Assembly (NCBI GenBank): GCA_036365515.1
Contig: CM070877.1
Coordinates: 85,658,522-85,722,521, forward strand
Direction: 5' to 3'
Source: Torymus aiolomorphi
Taxonomy: Eukaryota; Arthropoda; Insecta; Hymenoptera; Torymidae
Length of the DNA stretch: 64,000 nt
Of the stretch, positions 23,883-36,744 are shown piece by piece. Every line of letters starts with the position of its first letter. Position 1 is the stretch's first letter. Position numbers and translations under genes: made by a program. The notes beneath the pieces were generated by a model. That model did no database searches and was not told the DNA's origin. It saw only the letters and a program-made list of their open reading frames with translations.

Positions 23883-26705
23883 GTGTCTCAGAACCATGGC
23901 CTCAGAGTCTGTTACTTTAACGCTAACTCACTCAAGAAACGTATAGAAATGCTGAAATTTTTTCTCTCAACTCGTTCCTTTTTTCACATCATAGCGGTCA
24001 CAGAGACTAAGCTTGACCCTAACCTAGATGCTAGTTCAATAGTGCACCTTGATAACTATGAACTCCTACGTCGTGACCGTAACAAAAATGGTGGTGGGGT
24101 TGCTTTATTCATTCACAACTCTATCTCTGCTACTATCCTCTGCTCATCTGATGGCATCTGGACTGGTAAGCCCGGCAAACCAGAGTATCTGCTCTGTGAG
24201 ATAAATATTGTAGGCCACCCTCCATGTTTTGCTGCGGTAGTATATCGTCCACCGCACGCTCCCTTCATTCAAGGAACAGACTTCATTGATAAAATCACCA
24301 CGCTAATGCAAGACTACGGCACTAAAATAATTGTTGGCGACTTCAATGCAGACCAGCTCTGTTCGTCCGCTGATGCAACTTTTGTGCGTCGCTTTATTGA
24401 GGATAATGGGCTGCAGAGCATTCGTTATGAAGCTACGTATCATAGGGATACCTCCGATAGCTGGCTCGATCTTTGCCTTGTGGACAAGCAGGACAATGTC
24501 GTTGATTTTTGGAAATCTCAGTCACCTTTTGCCGATGGTCACGACTTGCTCACTGCCACTCTCAATCTGCATATGCCCAAGCATACTCAACCCACATTCT
24601 CTTATCGTAATTACAAAGCTATCTGTGCAACTACTCTCACAGAATATCTCAAAGGGTTAGATTGGTCTGTGGCACAGCCGGCCTCGCTTGAAGATTGTGT
24701 CGGTGTCCTTCAAAAACACGTTTACAGTGCAATAGAGAAACTCGCCCCTCTAAAAACCATCTCTCCAGCAAAAATTCGCCATCCATGGTTCAACATGGAC
24801 CATCGCATGTTGATCCAAGAGCGCGATCATCTGTACAGACGTTTTCGCAGAACAAGGATAGCAGAAGACCTTCTCGCGTATAGACAGGCCCGTGATCTAG
24901 CTCATCGAGAAATTGAGGAGGCGAGACAAAACCATCACTACACTCGTCTCTCCCTGCTAACAGATCCTAAGGATATTTGGCGCGAGCTAGAACATCTTGG
25001 CATCTCTCCGAAAAAGAAATCGCCTGCACTACCCTTCTCAGTCAATGAACTCAATGCTCATTTTAGGAGTGTCTCATACGATCAAGACACTCCACCAGTT
25101 ACAGACTTCTTGGATTCCCTGGCCTCCTCTAACCACCTAGAGCAATTCACATTCGATGAAGTACAGGTGTCTGATGTCATAGCCGCGGTGAATCACTTTA
25201 ACACACAAGCCAGAGGACCAGATGGCATTCCCCAACACGTGATTCGACTTGCACTTCCTTTCTTAGCTCCATTCATTTGCAGCATATTCAACCAATCTCT
25301 GCGAGAAGCACATTTTCCCTCCCTCTGGAAGAAGTCTATCGTAATTGCTTTGAATAAAGTAAGCTCTCCTTCATGTTTGAGCGACTTCCGTCCGATATCA
25401 CTTCTATGCTTCCTATCTAAAGCCCTTGAATGGCTGGTACAGCAACAAATTTCAGCTTACTTAGAGACTAGACTCTTCCTCGATCCTCTTCAGTCAGGCT
25501 TTCGCACCGGACACAGTACTCAGACATGTCTACTTAAACTGACTGATGATATTAGGCTGGGAATGGATAAGCAACTTGTCACTCTCCTTCTGCTATTTGA
25601 TTTCAGCAAGGCCTTCGACTCAGTCTGTCATGCCAGGCTTCTTAAGAAATTACTTGATTACGGGTTTTCCAAAGTGGTCATCCGCTGGATTGCATCATAT
25701 TTGACTGATCGTGAGCAGGCAGTCATTGACAATAATGGAAACTGTTCTTCATATCTAAAACTCAATACTGGCGTCCCGCAAGGCTCTGTTCTGGGACCCC
25801 TGCTCTTTGCACTTTACGTCAATGACATATCACTCTGCCTTGATCACAATGTTTCCTCTTATGTATGCGGATGATCTACAAATCTATATATGCTGTCCTT
25901 TAGAAGACCTTGATTCCATCTCTAATAAGATGAGTGCAAACGCGGGTCGTATCACGAGCTGGGCAATGCAAAATCACCTTAGATTAAATGTAGATAAAAC
26001 TAAAGCCATAGTCATAGGTACTCCCTATTACATAAATAAATTGCCCTCAGTAGTCAGAAGCTTTGTTGAGATCGGTGGCACCAGGGTGGTCTATGAATCT
26101 TCGCTGAGAATCCTGGGAGTAGTCCTTGACTCGAAACTTTCTTGGAAACAACATGCTTTACACGTGAGTAGTCGTATACGCTCTCTCATGTATCGCTTAT
26201 ACCATTTCAGGAAAAGCACTAATCTGAGACTGCGCAAACATCTAGTTCAAATGCTGCTTTTCCCCATAATCAACTACTGCTGTCTTGTCTACTGCGATAT
26301 ATCAGATGTACTTGATGTTAAACTCCAAAGGTTAGTCAACTGTGGTATTCGCTATATCTTTGGTGTGAGAAGGTGTGATCACATTAGCCCTTACAGGCGT
26401 GAGTTGGGCTGGTTAACCACTGCTGCGAGAAGAAAATACTTTGCAGCAAATTTGCTACGTCGTGTGTTTAACACTGCTACACCACCATACCTACTAGCCT
26501 TATTTAATTTTCGTGTTGCTACTCGCCCTGTCAGGGTGACATGGCACCCCTAGACATACCAAGTTTTAGTTCTGATACCTTAAAAAATTCATTTCACGTT
26601 AGCTCAGCCTACCTATGGAACTCACTACCATCTCAACTGCGCAAAATCACACATATTCCGCTTTTCAAAACACATATTCATCGTCATCTCTTTCTATCCG
26701 ACTGA
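23883..26705 (+). pseudogene. Element 5 ORF2: endonuclease and reverse transcriptase
   Basis: The main frame (23883-25874) has an N-terminal EEP endonuclease: CYFNANSL, IAVTETKLD, GGGVALFIHNS, AVVYRPPH, KIIVGDFNAD at about residue 150, SWLDLCLVD, and FADGHDLLTA near residue 218. RT follows from about residue 420, with GPDGIPQHVI, FPSLWKKSIVIALNK, DFRPISLLCFLSKALE, LLLFDFSKAFDSV and GVPQGSVLGPLLFALYVNDI. A frameshift near 25856 puts YADDLQIYI into the frame starting at 25807. A second shift near 26535 puts the C-terminal YLWNSLPSQLR block into a frame ending at TGA 26703-26705. Only two lesions and no internal stop: young but inactive. Confidence 0.9.
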
Positions 26706-26895
26706 TTCTGTTCACCAGCGATAATAATATTATAATATTTTATCAATCGTTATTATATATACTAAAAATTCTATTATTCTGTTAATTCATAATTATATTA
26801 AACATATTTCTGTAAATTTATTGTAACTATTGTAAATTTTGTACAACACAATGTACAGTAATAAAAACTATTTAATCTAATCTAATCTAATCTAA

Positions 26896-27994
26896 TCCTT
26901 AGACGGGTGTGATCCAGCGCAAAAGCCGCACAGAGATGCTTCTAGAGTACAGTCTTTCGCAATGTGCCCGAATTTGTGGCAGTTAAAACACTGTGTAATC
27001 GAAATATGGTCCGCACAGCGACACGAGCGCATGCCAATATAAACCCGATTTGAGATACAGAGCGCTTTCCTGCAATCCAGCGTAGTTTCAGTTATACAGG
27101 AGCGCGCTTTCCTGCCTTCGCATACCGGGAAGAGGTAAACCACTTAAAGTCATCGATGGTGTTATCGGGAAAATTCTGCTTGTGAAGGGCAACACGAATT
27201 TCGTCGCTGCGAAGACCGGCAGGGATGTCGTGAACTATTAAGCGCGGATTGTTTTTCACTTTGTCCTTTACCTCGAGGCCAGCATCCAGCAGTCGTGCAC
27301 AGTTTCGCAAGATGGCAGAGTTATGCGGGTCAATTTCCACAATGACGGAGTTATTGGTGGTGTAAAATATACGAGTTATGCGAAGACCAAGCTCAGCAGG
27401 CTTGATTACCTCCAAGAGTTTCGCTTTAGTATCTGCCGATGAAGCGAAGGTGCCTGACGAGGGGTCCGCTGGGCCGACGATGACCTGAGAGTCAGATCTA
27501 ATTGATAGCGTCTTGCCCTTGTCGAGAATCATGGTTTTACGCTGATTACCTCTATCATGTGTAGTTGAGGCATTAACTATGCTGGCGTAGGAGCGATCCT
27601 GAGTAGACGTAGTAGTAGAGGCGACGTTTTTAACAATGGATGAAGTAGCATTCAGAAACACACTCGAGGTTTTGACGTAGTCAACGACGCTGTTGATATC
27701 ATTTTTAAGACTCTTAGCCGTATTTTCGGAGCCAAGTACATGCGAGTAAGACAGGGAAACTTTATGGAATGCGTCACAAAAACAAGTGACCGCAGTCCGT
27801 AATTTCGCTTTCATAGCTGTGTCCTTTTCATTTCTCAAAATGTTTATGAGATCATCGCGATATGCTGAGACGTCGGCTGATACAGTCATTAGCTCTTCAA
27901 GCGATAGAAGCTGTGGTGGGGGTACCTCGTCGTCACTGTCGTGGTCCGTGCGCTGCCTTTTGTTTTGATTTTGCCCGCTCATAGCCATAATCAA
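26896..27994 (-). pseudogene. Element 3 ORF1, N-terminal and middle part with CCHC knuckles
   Basis: Minus-strand gag-like protein: acidic start (DHDSDDEVPPPQ), a helical region, a serine/threonine-rich linker, and an RRM-like middle (ELGLRITRIFYTTNNSVIVEI, KNNPRLIVHDIP). After a frameshift near 27130 come CCHC knuckles (CFNCHKFGHIAKDC, LCGFCAGSHPSKD). It is cut at the TCCTT duplication (26896-26900) and continues at 21086 with the last knuckle. It probably binds element RNA. Confidence 0.85.
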
Positions 27995-28274
27995 TCAACT
28001 GAAGAGAACGTGAGAGGGCAATCACAAGATGTTACCACAGGCGGCGAGAATGTGAATGTGACGAATCATTTAGATTGAGGTTAGAATCTTGATTTAAAAA
28101 ATGATGAATGCTGAAAATGTCCTTGGCGAAACACAGATAAAAAATATATCACCTCGAAGCCCATGCAAACCTGCGCGAGGCAGTACATTCGACCGGAAAA
28201 CCCGACTTCGGCAGACAACACACGTTTTAAGAAAAGACGGAGCGACCGGTACACTGACTACTCAAGTCGACGAC
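27995..28274 (-). other. Element 3 5' UTR
   Basis: About 280 bases from the ORF1 start to the GA tract. No repeat monomers are seen here, unlike elements 2 and 4. The outer edge is set by the start of the GA run at 28275. Confidence 0.5.
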
Positions 28275-28275
28275 A

Positions 28276-28336
<61 letters not shown>
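28275..28336. repeat. (GA)n microsatellite
   Basis: GA run with one GACA interruption. It lies between the 5' end of element 3 and the 3' end of the LINE fragment at 28337-28742. Confidence 0.95.
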
Positions 28337-28339
<3 letters not shown>

Positions 28340-28740
28340 TCGTTTATTTGCCTTCGCGGCAAAAAAGAAAAGTCAGTACAAAAGTTTATGCAGTGCATGA
28401 GTTACAATAGAATACAATAAGATAATACATAATAAAAGAATACGTTAAAAATAAAAGAAATTTAATAAAATAAAATATATCAGAACATAAAATACAATAT
28501 TTTTGTTTGCACGGGACCTTTATATAATAAGTAAAATAGTAAAATAGTATATAATAGTATAATAGTAAAATATCGCAGCTGGTACTACACTCTAAAAGAA
28601 AATATCACAGTTATATTGATAGTATATTTCATAAGATATCACAGTAAGGTATCACAGCTGCTTAGTCGAGAATCACAGATCAAGTTAATCCGCAGTCAAA
28701 TGCTATTCTAGCTAAAGTTCCCCGTGCTGACAGCTCCTAC

Positions 28741-28742
<2 letters not shown>
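28337..28742 (-). mobile_element. LINE 3' UTR fragment flanked by (GA)n
   Basis: On the minus strand it ends with TTTGCCGCGAAGGCAAATAAACGACAT directly followed by (CT)n, closely like the end of element 4 (aggcgaataaaaggctctct at 59343). It contains the CTGTGATAT-type word several times (tatcacag on the plus strand at about 28606, 28637 and 28650), as do the 3' UTRs of elements 4 and 6. No coding part remains, so it is a 5'-truncated copy. Confidence 0.65.
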
Positions 28743-29783
<1,041 letters not shown>

Positions 29784-30229
29784 ATTGTCATACGATGCAC
29801 AAATCTTTCTCATATGTGCTGTTTTCTTCCATTAAAAATGCTGAGTAGCAATTTAAACTGCACGTGCACAATCTGCTGGTTAATGGAGAATTATGCATCA
29901 TCGCGGTTCACACTCGTCAGTTGGCATTTAGCTCTCCGAGTGGTCACACCTCTCGTCAGTTTTCGTTAACAGGGCCCATGATGGGGTGAGAACGCTGCAT
30001 CCAATCGTGTGTTGCAGTGATAAACTCTCTCCCGCAGTGCATCGGCCAATCAAGCCATTAGTGGCGTTATCATCGATAGTGTATACAATGTGTGCATTTT
30101 TTTCTTATGAGATGATAGCTCGGTCCTGCACGTGTACAATCCGCTAACGAGTGAGAATCTTACTTTAAAGAGGATGAGGACCATGTGCCTAATGTGACGG
30201 TGAGAGAGAAATTTTTTGAAAATATTCTA
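29784..30229. other. No feature recognised
   Basis: About 450 bases of mixed composition without ORF, tandem repeat or clear regulatory signal. Confidence 0.5.
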
Positions 30230-30665
30230 ATGGCCATTAATTCATGAATATATTGTCTTATGGGGTGCTTATGGTGTTTTTATGGTATATTTTAAACTTT
30301 TATGTATAGCCTCCCTGCACCATGGCAAGTGTACCCACATTAACAATTTTCAAATCCATGGGATTTTTCGATATTTTATCGGAGTTTGGAAGCTAATGGC
30401 CGGTAATTCATGAATACATGCTCTTATGGAGTGCCAATGGTGTTTTTGTGGTGTATTTTATAACTTTTGTGTATAGCTTCGCTGTACCATGGCAAGTGTA
30501 CTCACGTTAACAGTTTTCAAATCCATGGGCTTTTTATGGGGTTTTGGATATTTTATCGGATTTTGGAAGCTAATGGCACACGATTCATAAATATATGGTC
30601 GTGTGTGGTGTATATGGGTTGTGTTTTTATGGTGTATTTTATAACTTCTGTGAGGGGTCAACGCA
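30230..30665 (+). repeat. Three tandem copies of a 166-176-bp repeat
   Basis: Units start ggccattaattcatgaatat (30232), ggccggtaattcatgaatac (30398) and ggcacacgattcataaatat (30574). Each carries the ttatggtgtattttataactt block; the first two also have ccatggcaagtgtac. A partial inverted copy lies at 32279-32335, on the other side of the Penelope-like fragment. Confidence 0.85.
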
Positions 30666-31003
30666 GCTCTGAGTCTCTCTCCCATTGCAGTTACAGCTAG
30701 AATGTCAGCATACGTGAGTCGTATCAGATGGAAAATCTGCACACAGCCCCATCGATGATACTGTATAAAACCCCCTAAAAATTACATAGATCTGAAAATT
30801 GTTAATGTATGTATACTTGTCATGATACAGAGGGTCTATATATAAAAGTTCTACAATGGGACTTTTTCCGCCGCTTGGTGGCACTAGTGAGACATAGGGA
30901 TAAACATATTATTTTTGTATATCTATATTTATGCATGAGTCCGCAACTACAATATATAGATATATGAAAGTAATGTATTTATACAATAAGGCAAGTTATA
31001 GAA

Positions 31004-32267
31004 TTTTGCAGTTGTACCTGAATATTTTGTGGATGATATGGTGGATGCGTTTAATTCTATCCATGATAGAATTAAATTCACAAAAGAGATCGAGTCAGAT
31101 AATCAATTGAGTTTTTTAGATATTAGAGTCATTAGAGTTAATAATAATAGAGTGAAATTAGATTGGTATAGAAAACCTACATGGTCAGGTAGATTTTTAA
31201 ATTTTGATTCTCACCACCAATTCGGAAACAAGACAGGTGCGATCAAAGGTGTCATTGACAGAGCGATTAAATTGTCACATAAAGATTTTAGGAAAAAGAA
31301 TTTAAATTTAGTTAGAGAAACATTTATTAGGAATAGTTATCCGGTAAAATTTATTGATAAAATGACTGATGAGAGAGTGTGGGAAATTTATAATGGCGGA
31401 TTGATAATAATAATAAGGGGGCAGATAATCAAACAAGAAATAGAAATGGAAAGAACACATATTTTAGTTTACCATATGTTAGAGGTTTGTCAGAAAGGAT
31501 TAGAAGGGTTTTTAGTAAACATAATATTCAAGTTTCTTTTAGAAACGATAATAATTTAGAAAGTTTATTTAGTAATTCTAAAGACAGGGATGATAAAGGT
31601 TTAAAATCGGGAGTAGTTTATAAAATTAATTGTAGGGATTGTAATGGATGTTATTGGTCAAACGGGTAGATATTTGAAGAAGAGAATATATGAACATCAA
31701 TATAGTTTACGTAGTACAACATTGAATAGTTTGCATTCTTTCGATTTTGGAAGTGTGGATATTTTGGAACAAGGGAATAAGAATAAATATAAGAGGGAAA
31801 GCCTTGAAAGTATTCACATTCTAAGGAATCGCAATAATGTAAATGTAGTGGTAGAGTCAAGTAAATTAGATAAAATTTATCATTCTTTATTAATTTATGT
31901 GAGAATGGAAGTTGGAGTGAGGAAGGTGGATGGTGGTGGGGGTAAGAGGAAATAAGTGGGTATGGGTATATAAGGAGGTGTATCGCGGGTTTCATTTCAG
32001 TCCCTGAGGAGGAGCGGGCTCGAAACGTTGGGCAATTGGGCAATTTGGTGGTGGGGGGCAGTCAGATAGTCCTTTGCTAATAAAGTTTTTTTTCCAGGTT
32101 TTAATTAAGTTTTTATTTCAGATTCTGCGGGGGTGATTATAAACAAGGGCAATCTGACTGCCATAAATATTAATTATTTTAATTTAATTTATAAGACTGT
32201 AAGACCGATGGAAAAATTCTCGTCAGTTGATAGTAAGTTGCAGTCGACATAAGTAATATTTTTAATG
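31004..32267 (+). mobile_element. Penelope-like element, 5'-truncated
   Basis: Flanked by an 11-bp duplication AAGTTATAGAA (30993-31003 and 32268-32278). Reading frames (31021-31559, 31487-31669, 31644-31955) carry the end of the RT domain: FVDDMVDAF (degenerate YVDD), FLDIRVIR and WYRKPTWSGRFLNF. A thumb region follows, then a GIY-YIG endonuclease remnant (GVVYKINCRDCNG, VIGQTGRYLKKRIYEH). Two frameshifts break it. The 3' part has a hammerhead-like motif at 32004-32026. Penelope-like elements with GIY-YIG and hammerhead motifs are an established group. Confidence 0.85.
32004..32026 (+). ncRNA. Hammerhead-ribozyme-like motif in the Penelope tail
   Basis: Core CTGAGGA, one extra G, stem II GAGC/GCTC with a GG loop, then GAAAC. 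The variable core position is G instead of the common T, which the hammerhead consensus allows. Stems I and III were not resolved. Activity is unproven. Confidence 0.45.
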
Positions 32268-32278
32268 AAGTTATAGAA

Positions 32279-32335
32279 TACATCATAAAAACCCCATACA
32301 CACCCCAAAAGACCATATATTCATGAATCATGTGT
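32279..32335 (-). repeat. Inverted partial copy of the 170-bp repeat
   Basis: The minus strand matches the block of the third unit at 30574-30655 (attcatgaatatatggtc...gtttttat...tataactt). With the units at 30230-30665 it forms an inverted pair around the Penelope-like fragment. Confidence 0.7.
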
Positions 32336-33109
32336 TTCTTTTTTTAGAAAATATAGGTTTTTTATTGCTCTTTCGAATGCTATCCACTCGATTCAAATAT
32401 CTCGATCTTATCATTAAAAAAAGCAAAAATCAATTTTGAGAAAATCGAAAATTCGAAATAAAACAAAAACGATTTTTTGACCCGCCATCACACAAAGAAA
32501 ACAAAAAAATGAGACCTGTTCGGACAAAATCGATCGAGTAGAAGCTGAGAACCAGGCGTATATACACGCACACACACACACACACATACATCCATACAGA
32601 CATTTTTCAAAAATCATGTATTTTGATTCCTAACACCTCGAAAAACAATTTTAAGATGTTTTTACAGTAACTCAAAAAATTACTATCTCAAAGCTTCCTC
32701 TAGGAGGAAGCAAAAAATCTTTTTGACTCTCGACAAGAGTTGATTAAGAGATGATATAAAAAAAAATCAATTGAACTTGATTAGCCGAACATTCTTGTAA
32801 CCTACAGAATTACAGACTGCAAATCTGAATAGATTTTGCTTAGAGTTTAATGATTCGTTTTTCATTGTATGCTGGGCTTTTTCAATTTGGATAAATTGTA
32901 ATTATCTTATACTTATAGTACTTAGATACTGGCAAAAGGGAATAAAAAGATATCTTTAGTTTTAGTTTCATCGTATAATTTTAAACTCAATCATTTAGGT
33001 AAAAGAGAGGTCCATCAGTAAAAATATATAGGTATTTGTAATAATAGGAAAATGAAAAAAAATAAAAGTGTCCATGGATACGCGCTAGTGGGTTGCGTAA
33101 AAACCATCA

Positions 33110-33680
33110 ATTTTTAAAAACTTAATTTCTATTTCTGTGACATGAAATCTAATAGATAATTAAATTTCGTTTTCAATTACATTAAATGTGATTGAGAATT
33201 AAATTTACATTTTCACGTACGTAATTGATAATTACATTATTATTTTCAATTAGATTAAATCTAATTGATAATTAAATTTCATTTTCATTTATATAATTGG
33301 TAATTACATTATTATTTTCAATTAGATTAAATTTAATTCATAACTAAATTTTCAGTTTTAATTATACGAAATCTAATTGATAATTAAATTTTTATTTTCA
33401 TTTATATAATTGATAATTATATTATTATTTTCAATTAGATTAAATCTAATTGATAACTAAATTTTCATTTTTAATTATATGAAATCTAATTGATAATTAA
33501 ATTTTCATTTTCAATTAGATTAAATCTAATTTAAAATAATAATTTAATTATCAATTACACAAATGAAAATGACAATTTTATTGTATTATCAATTAGATTT
33601 CATATAATTAAAAATGAAAATTTAGTTATCAATTAGATTGATGGTAATTATAATTTAGTTATCAATTATCAATGGATAAT
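33110..33680. repeat. AT-rich minisatellite (ATTTTCAATTAGATT type)
   Basis: Alternating words attttcaattagatta, aatctaattgataatt and aaatttcattttcatt recur about every 35-90 bp, changing strand near 33540. A related block in the opposite orientation lies at 53380-53670. Confidence 0.8.
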
Positions 33681-33689
33681 TAACCATTT

Positions 33690-34460
33690 TTGCAATACTG
33701 GTACTATCTGCTTACCCCGCGGTGATTGCGAAACGAATGAATGAAATGAATGAAGGAGAACGACACGAAACACACGTGTGATTGTATTTAAATGGTAAAC
33801 TTTTTTCAAAAAACCTTAACTAGAACAAATATAAAACTTTTATCCAATTCTCCTTATAAAAAATTAAACACGAAAGAATATTCATCAATCGTAACGGATT
33901 GTACATGGAAATAGAAAAAGCAAATCTCGTAGTCTTTATTCTAACAAAAACTCGAACACGAAAACGTTGGTGAGAGGCGGCTCACATGGGGTCGGGCCGG
34001 CAACTGACGAGCTTGAGCCCTTTGGTGTTATCTATGTCGAAAAAGGAATACCTGGAAACCACTGGCCTTACTAAGAATTCTGAGTGGAAATTGGTCCCTA
34101 GTAAAAAAAATCGCGCGACTAATCGCGCGACTGGTCGCACGAGTACTCGCGCAAGTATTTGCGACTTGTTATCGATTAAATCATGACGTAATAAATCACG
34201 CGATTTGTCGGAAGATTTTTATAAAAAAAATTTATACACAAAAAATATATATAAATATTATTTTTAATGATAAGAACGAATTACTTTCAAAAATTATAGT
34301 TTACTATCCCTACTGAAAAGATTCAGCTGATTTCAATTAAACATCATGCCGCATCGTCACCTGTTTATCAGGTGATTGTCACGTTTTTACATTTTGCTAT
34401 GAAAAATAGAGTTTTCCTCATATTTAAAGTAGATAATCAAATGTTTAAACTTTAATCGCC
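33690..34460. other. No gene recognised
   Basis: AT-rich sequence within the inverted-repeat element, with a short cgcg-rich patch (aatcgcgcgactggtcgc) near 34110. The 66-codon frame at 33986-34186 has no recognisable content. Confidence 0.4.
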
Positions 34461-34649
34461 GATGCGTTTTTGTTTTATTTCGAATTTTCGATTATCTCAA
34501 AATTGATATTTGCTTTTTTTAATGAAAAGATCGAGATATTTGAATCGAATAGATAGCATTCCAAAGAGCATTAAAATACCTATATTTTCTAAAAAAAAAT
34601 TTCTGTAGCTATCACGGTTATTTTGTTATTAACAAAAACGTGTTTTTTT

Positions 34650-35620
34650 TTTTTAAAGCTAAACGAAACGGTCAATTTTCTTGAGAAAAATCATCGTAAT
34701 GCAGAATATAAATAGCTGTAACCTGTAAAAATTTGAATTCATTTTGTCGACTAGTTTTTGAGAAAAAAATTGAAATGTGAAAAAAATGAGTTTTGTATGT
34801 CCAATGATTATGGAGTAAAATTGACATAATCGCCTTGAATTTCCTTGTAGAGGTAGATTTTTGATAGTTCTCGGTTGAGTTCTTTGGGCAGAATGATTAG
34901 TCCAGATATTTCAGAAATATTTGGGGTTAAAATTTTTTTAACTTTTTTTCAAATCGTAATTTCCTGAGAACGGCTCCATGTATAAGCTCCAAATTTATAG
35001 ACAATTGTGTATGTGATATAGATAATATGTATGCGAACTTTCATCGAGATCATACGATTGCTTTTTGTGGTATTTGATTTTGAAAATTTTCGTATTTTAC
35101 AAAGTTATTTTCTTTGCGCATGATAACTAGAGGAAACACAAATTGGTTCAATCATGTTGAAATTTTGTGGAGATGTAGAGTCTCTATATATTGTCGTATA
35201 AGTTCTTTAGGTAAAAGAATTGTCTCGTGATTTTTCGAGATATTTAAGGTTAAAACTTTTTACGGTTTTTCAAAATCGTAATTTCTCAATGACGACTTCA
35301 TGTATCAGCTTGAAATTTATAAACTATTTTGTGTGCAATAAAGGCAATAACTGTGTAATATTTCATCCAGATTATGTGGTTATTTTTTGAGATGTTTGAT
35401 ATTTAATATTTTAGTCTTTTTGAAAATGACTTTCTTTGTTATCGCACAATATAACTACATTAAAATTGTTTCAATTTCTTTGAAATCTGGTGGAGATATG
35501 GAATTTGTATATTATTTATTAGAAAAGTTCTTAGGGTAAAAGAATTCGTTTATGAATTTCAGAGATATTTGAGGTTAAAACTATTTTAGCCCTCTTTTGA
35601 AATCGTAATTATTCGGGAAT
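34650..35620. repeat. About three diverged 310-330-bp tandem units
   Basis: The block aaatcgtaatttc...atgtat(a/c)agctccaaatttata recurs at about 34965, 35272 and 35608, with gagatatttgaggttaaaac-like sequence just before each. An older partial unit precedes at about 34690. Confidence 0.65.
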
Positions 35621-36165
35621 GCATTTCTATACTAGAAAATGGAAATGACATCCGCTATGCGTTATGCGTCGATGCGCGCGTGTTCTGTATCTGCTTTTGT
35701 TTTTTAATAGCCATTTATTATTTTTAAGGTTAGAACCTTTTTCTTACATCGGAAATTCCAGAAAGAGCACACAAATACGGACAGGCATACTACTAGAGAT
35801 AAGTACCCTATGTGTGAAATTTCACAAAGAAAATATAATTTGAAGTAAAGGTTGTTTAGGAATTTTAAAAGTTTTTGACGATAATATTACAATCAATTAT
35901 TTTATTTATTTTTCACACATAATTTAAAAAAAATCATACCTATTATTTTATTCATATTTTATACATAATTTAAAAATTAATACTTTTTAATCTTCATAAA
36001 TGAATTTAATTATAATTATGTCATAAATTGTTGCAAAAATTAAACTGTGTTATTAAAAATTCATTAAAGGAATAAGCAAATTAAGTTTGAGGAAACCACG
36101 GGCCAATGAATTAGCAGCGGTTTTTTAAATTGTAAAGATAAGTAATTAAAAAAACTTTCTTATGC
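35621..36165. other. No feature recognised
   Basis: AT-rich stretch without ORF or repeat structure that I can support. Confidence 0.45.
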
Positions 36166-36744
36166 ATTTGAGGCATTTCATGTCAACTGTGCGCGGCGCG
36201 CGCGCCAAATCGTGCTATATCCAGCTCATGTTGACGATACTAAAATATACATAAAAAAATTTTATGATAAGCATTTCCGACGTATTTTTTCCTCAGCTTT
36301 CCAATGGTGTAAGCAGTTTTCCCGAAATTTTCCATTTTCACCTTCAAAAAATACAAAACGTGTTATATCTCAAAAAGTGTATTTTTAATATTTTTGTTGA
36401 CCCTCTAGATCCAAAACTGAGCATTTCTTACGTAGAAAACGATATTTTCCAAAGAGTGCTCGAGATGTTTTGTGCGAAAAATAGAATGCGAAAGAGAGTA
36501 CACGCACCGCCTTTCCTGCGCGCGGACTGCTCCCGCCTCGTTGCCTATGTAATAACCTTTTATAACCTTTAATTGTTTACCTGTTCTTCTGGATTCTTAA
36601 TAATGCATGGAGTAATAGTTTATTAATTATTTTATAAAAAAATAAAATTTCAAAATCCAAGAAATTGTGTGTAATGATGCACACGATAGATGCTATTTGG
36701 GTGAATGTTTGAATTGCCTCAATATGTCTATATTACGATAACAT

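Larger units (their letters stand above)
21087..26895 (+). mobile_element. Non-LTR element 5, near full length (5.8 kb)
   Basis: Plus-strand CR1-group retrotransposon inserted into ORF1 of element 3. TCCTT is present on both sides (21082-21086 and 26896-26900). It has a 1.48-kb 5' UTR with an internal 271-bp duplication, ORF1 (22567-23799), ORF2 (23883-26705 with two frameshifts) and a (TAATC)n tail at 26874-26895. It is the most complete retrotransposon in the window and one of its younger insertions. Confidence 0.9.
8174..28274 (-). mobile_element. Non-LTR element 3, about 4.7 kb, split by two insertions
   Basis: A single minus-strand retrotransposon whose pieces are 28274-26896 (5' UTR, ORF1), 21086-19228 (end of ORF1, endonuclease, RT start) and 9699-8174 (RT, 3' UTR, tail). 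The breaks are the plus-strand LINE at 21087-26895 and the satellite-bodied element at 9700-19227. In both cases the protein reading continues across the insertion with a clean target duplication. The 3' end is a short AAATTC-type tail, and both outer ends abut GA tracts (8154-8173 and 28275-28336). ORF1 with CCHC knuckles followed by an EEP-RT ORF2 is the Jockey/R1 arrangement. Confidence 0.85.
32340..34600. mobile_element. Putative inverted-repeat element with AT-rich core
   Basis: Arms of about 135-140 bp, 32340-32475 and 34462-34600, are inverse copies (agaaaatataggt...attgctctttcgaatgctat...atctcgatctt). The core holds a (CA)n tract (32564-32590) and the AT-rich minisatellite at 33110-33680, with no coding region. 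No target duplication could be identified, so the outer limits are those of the matching arms only. Confidence 0.5.

Noticed and set aside
36264..36572. 102-codon open frame
   Set aside because: It lies within the left inverted arm of the decayed Sola-like element, and the matching right arm does not keep it.
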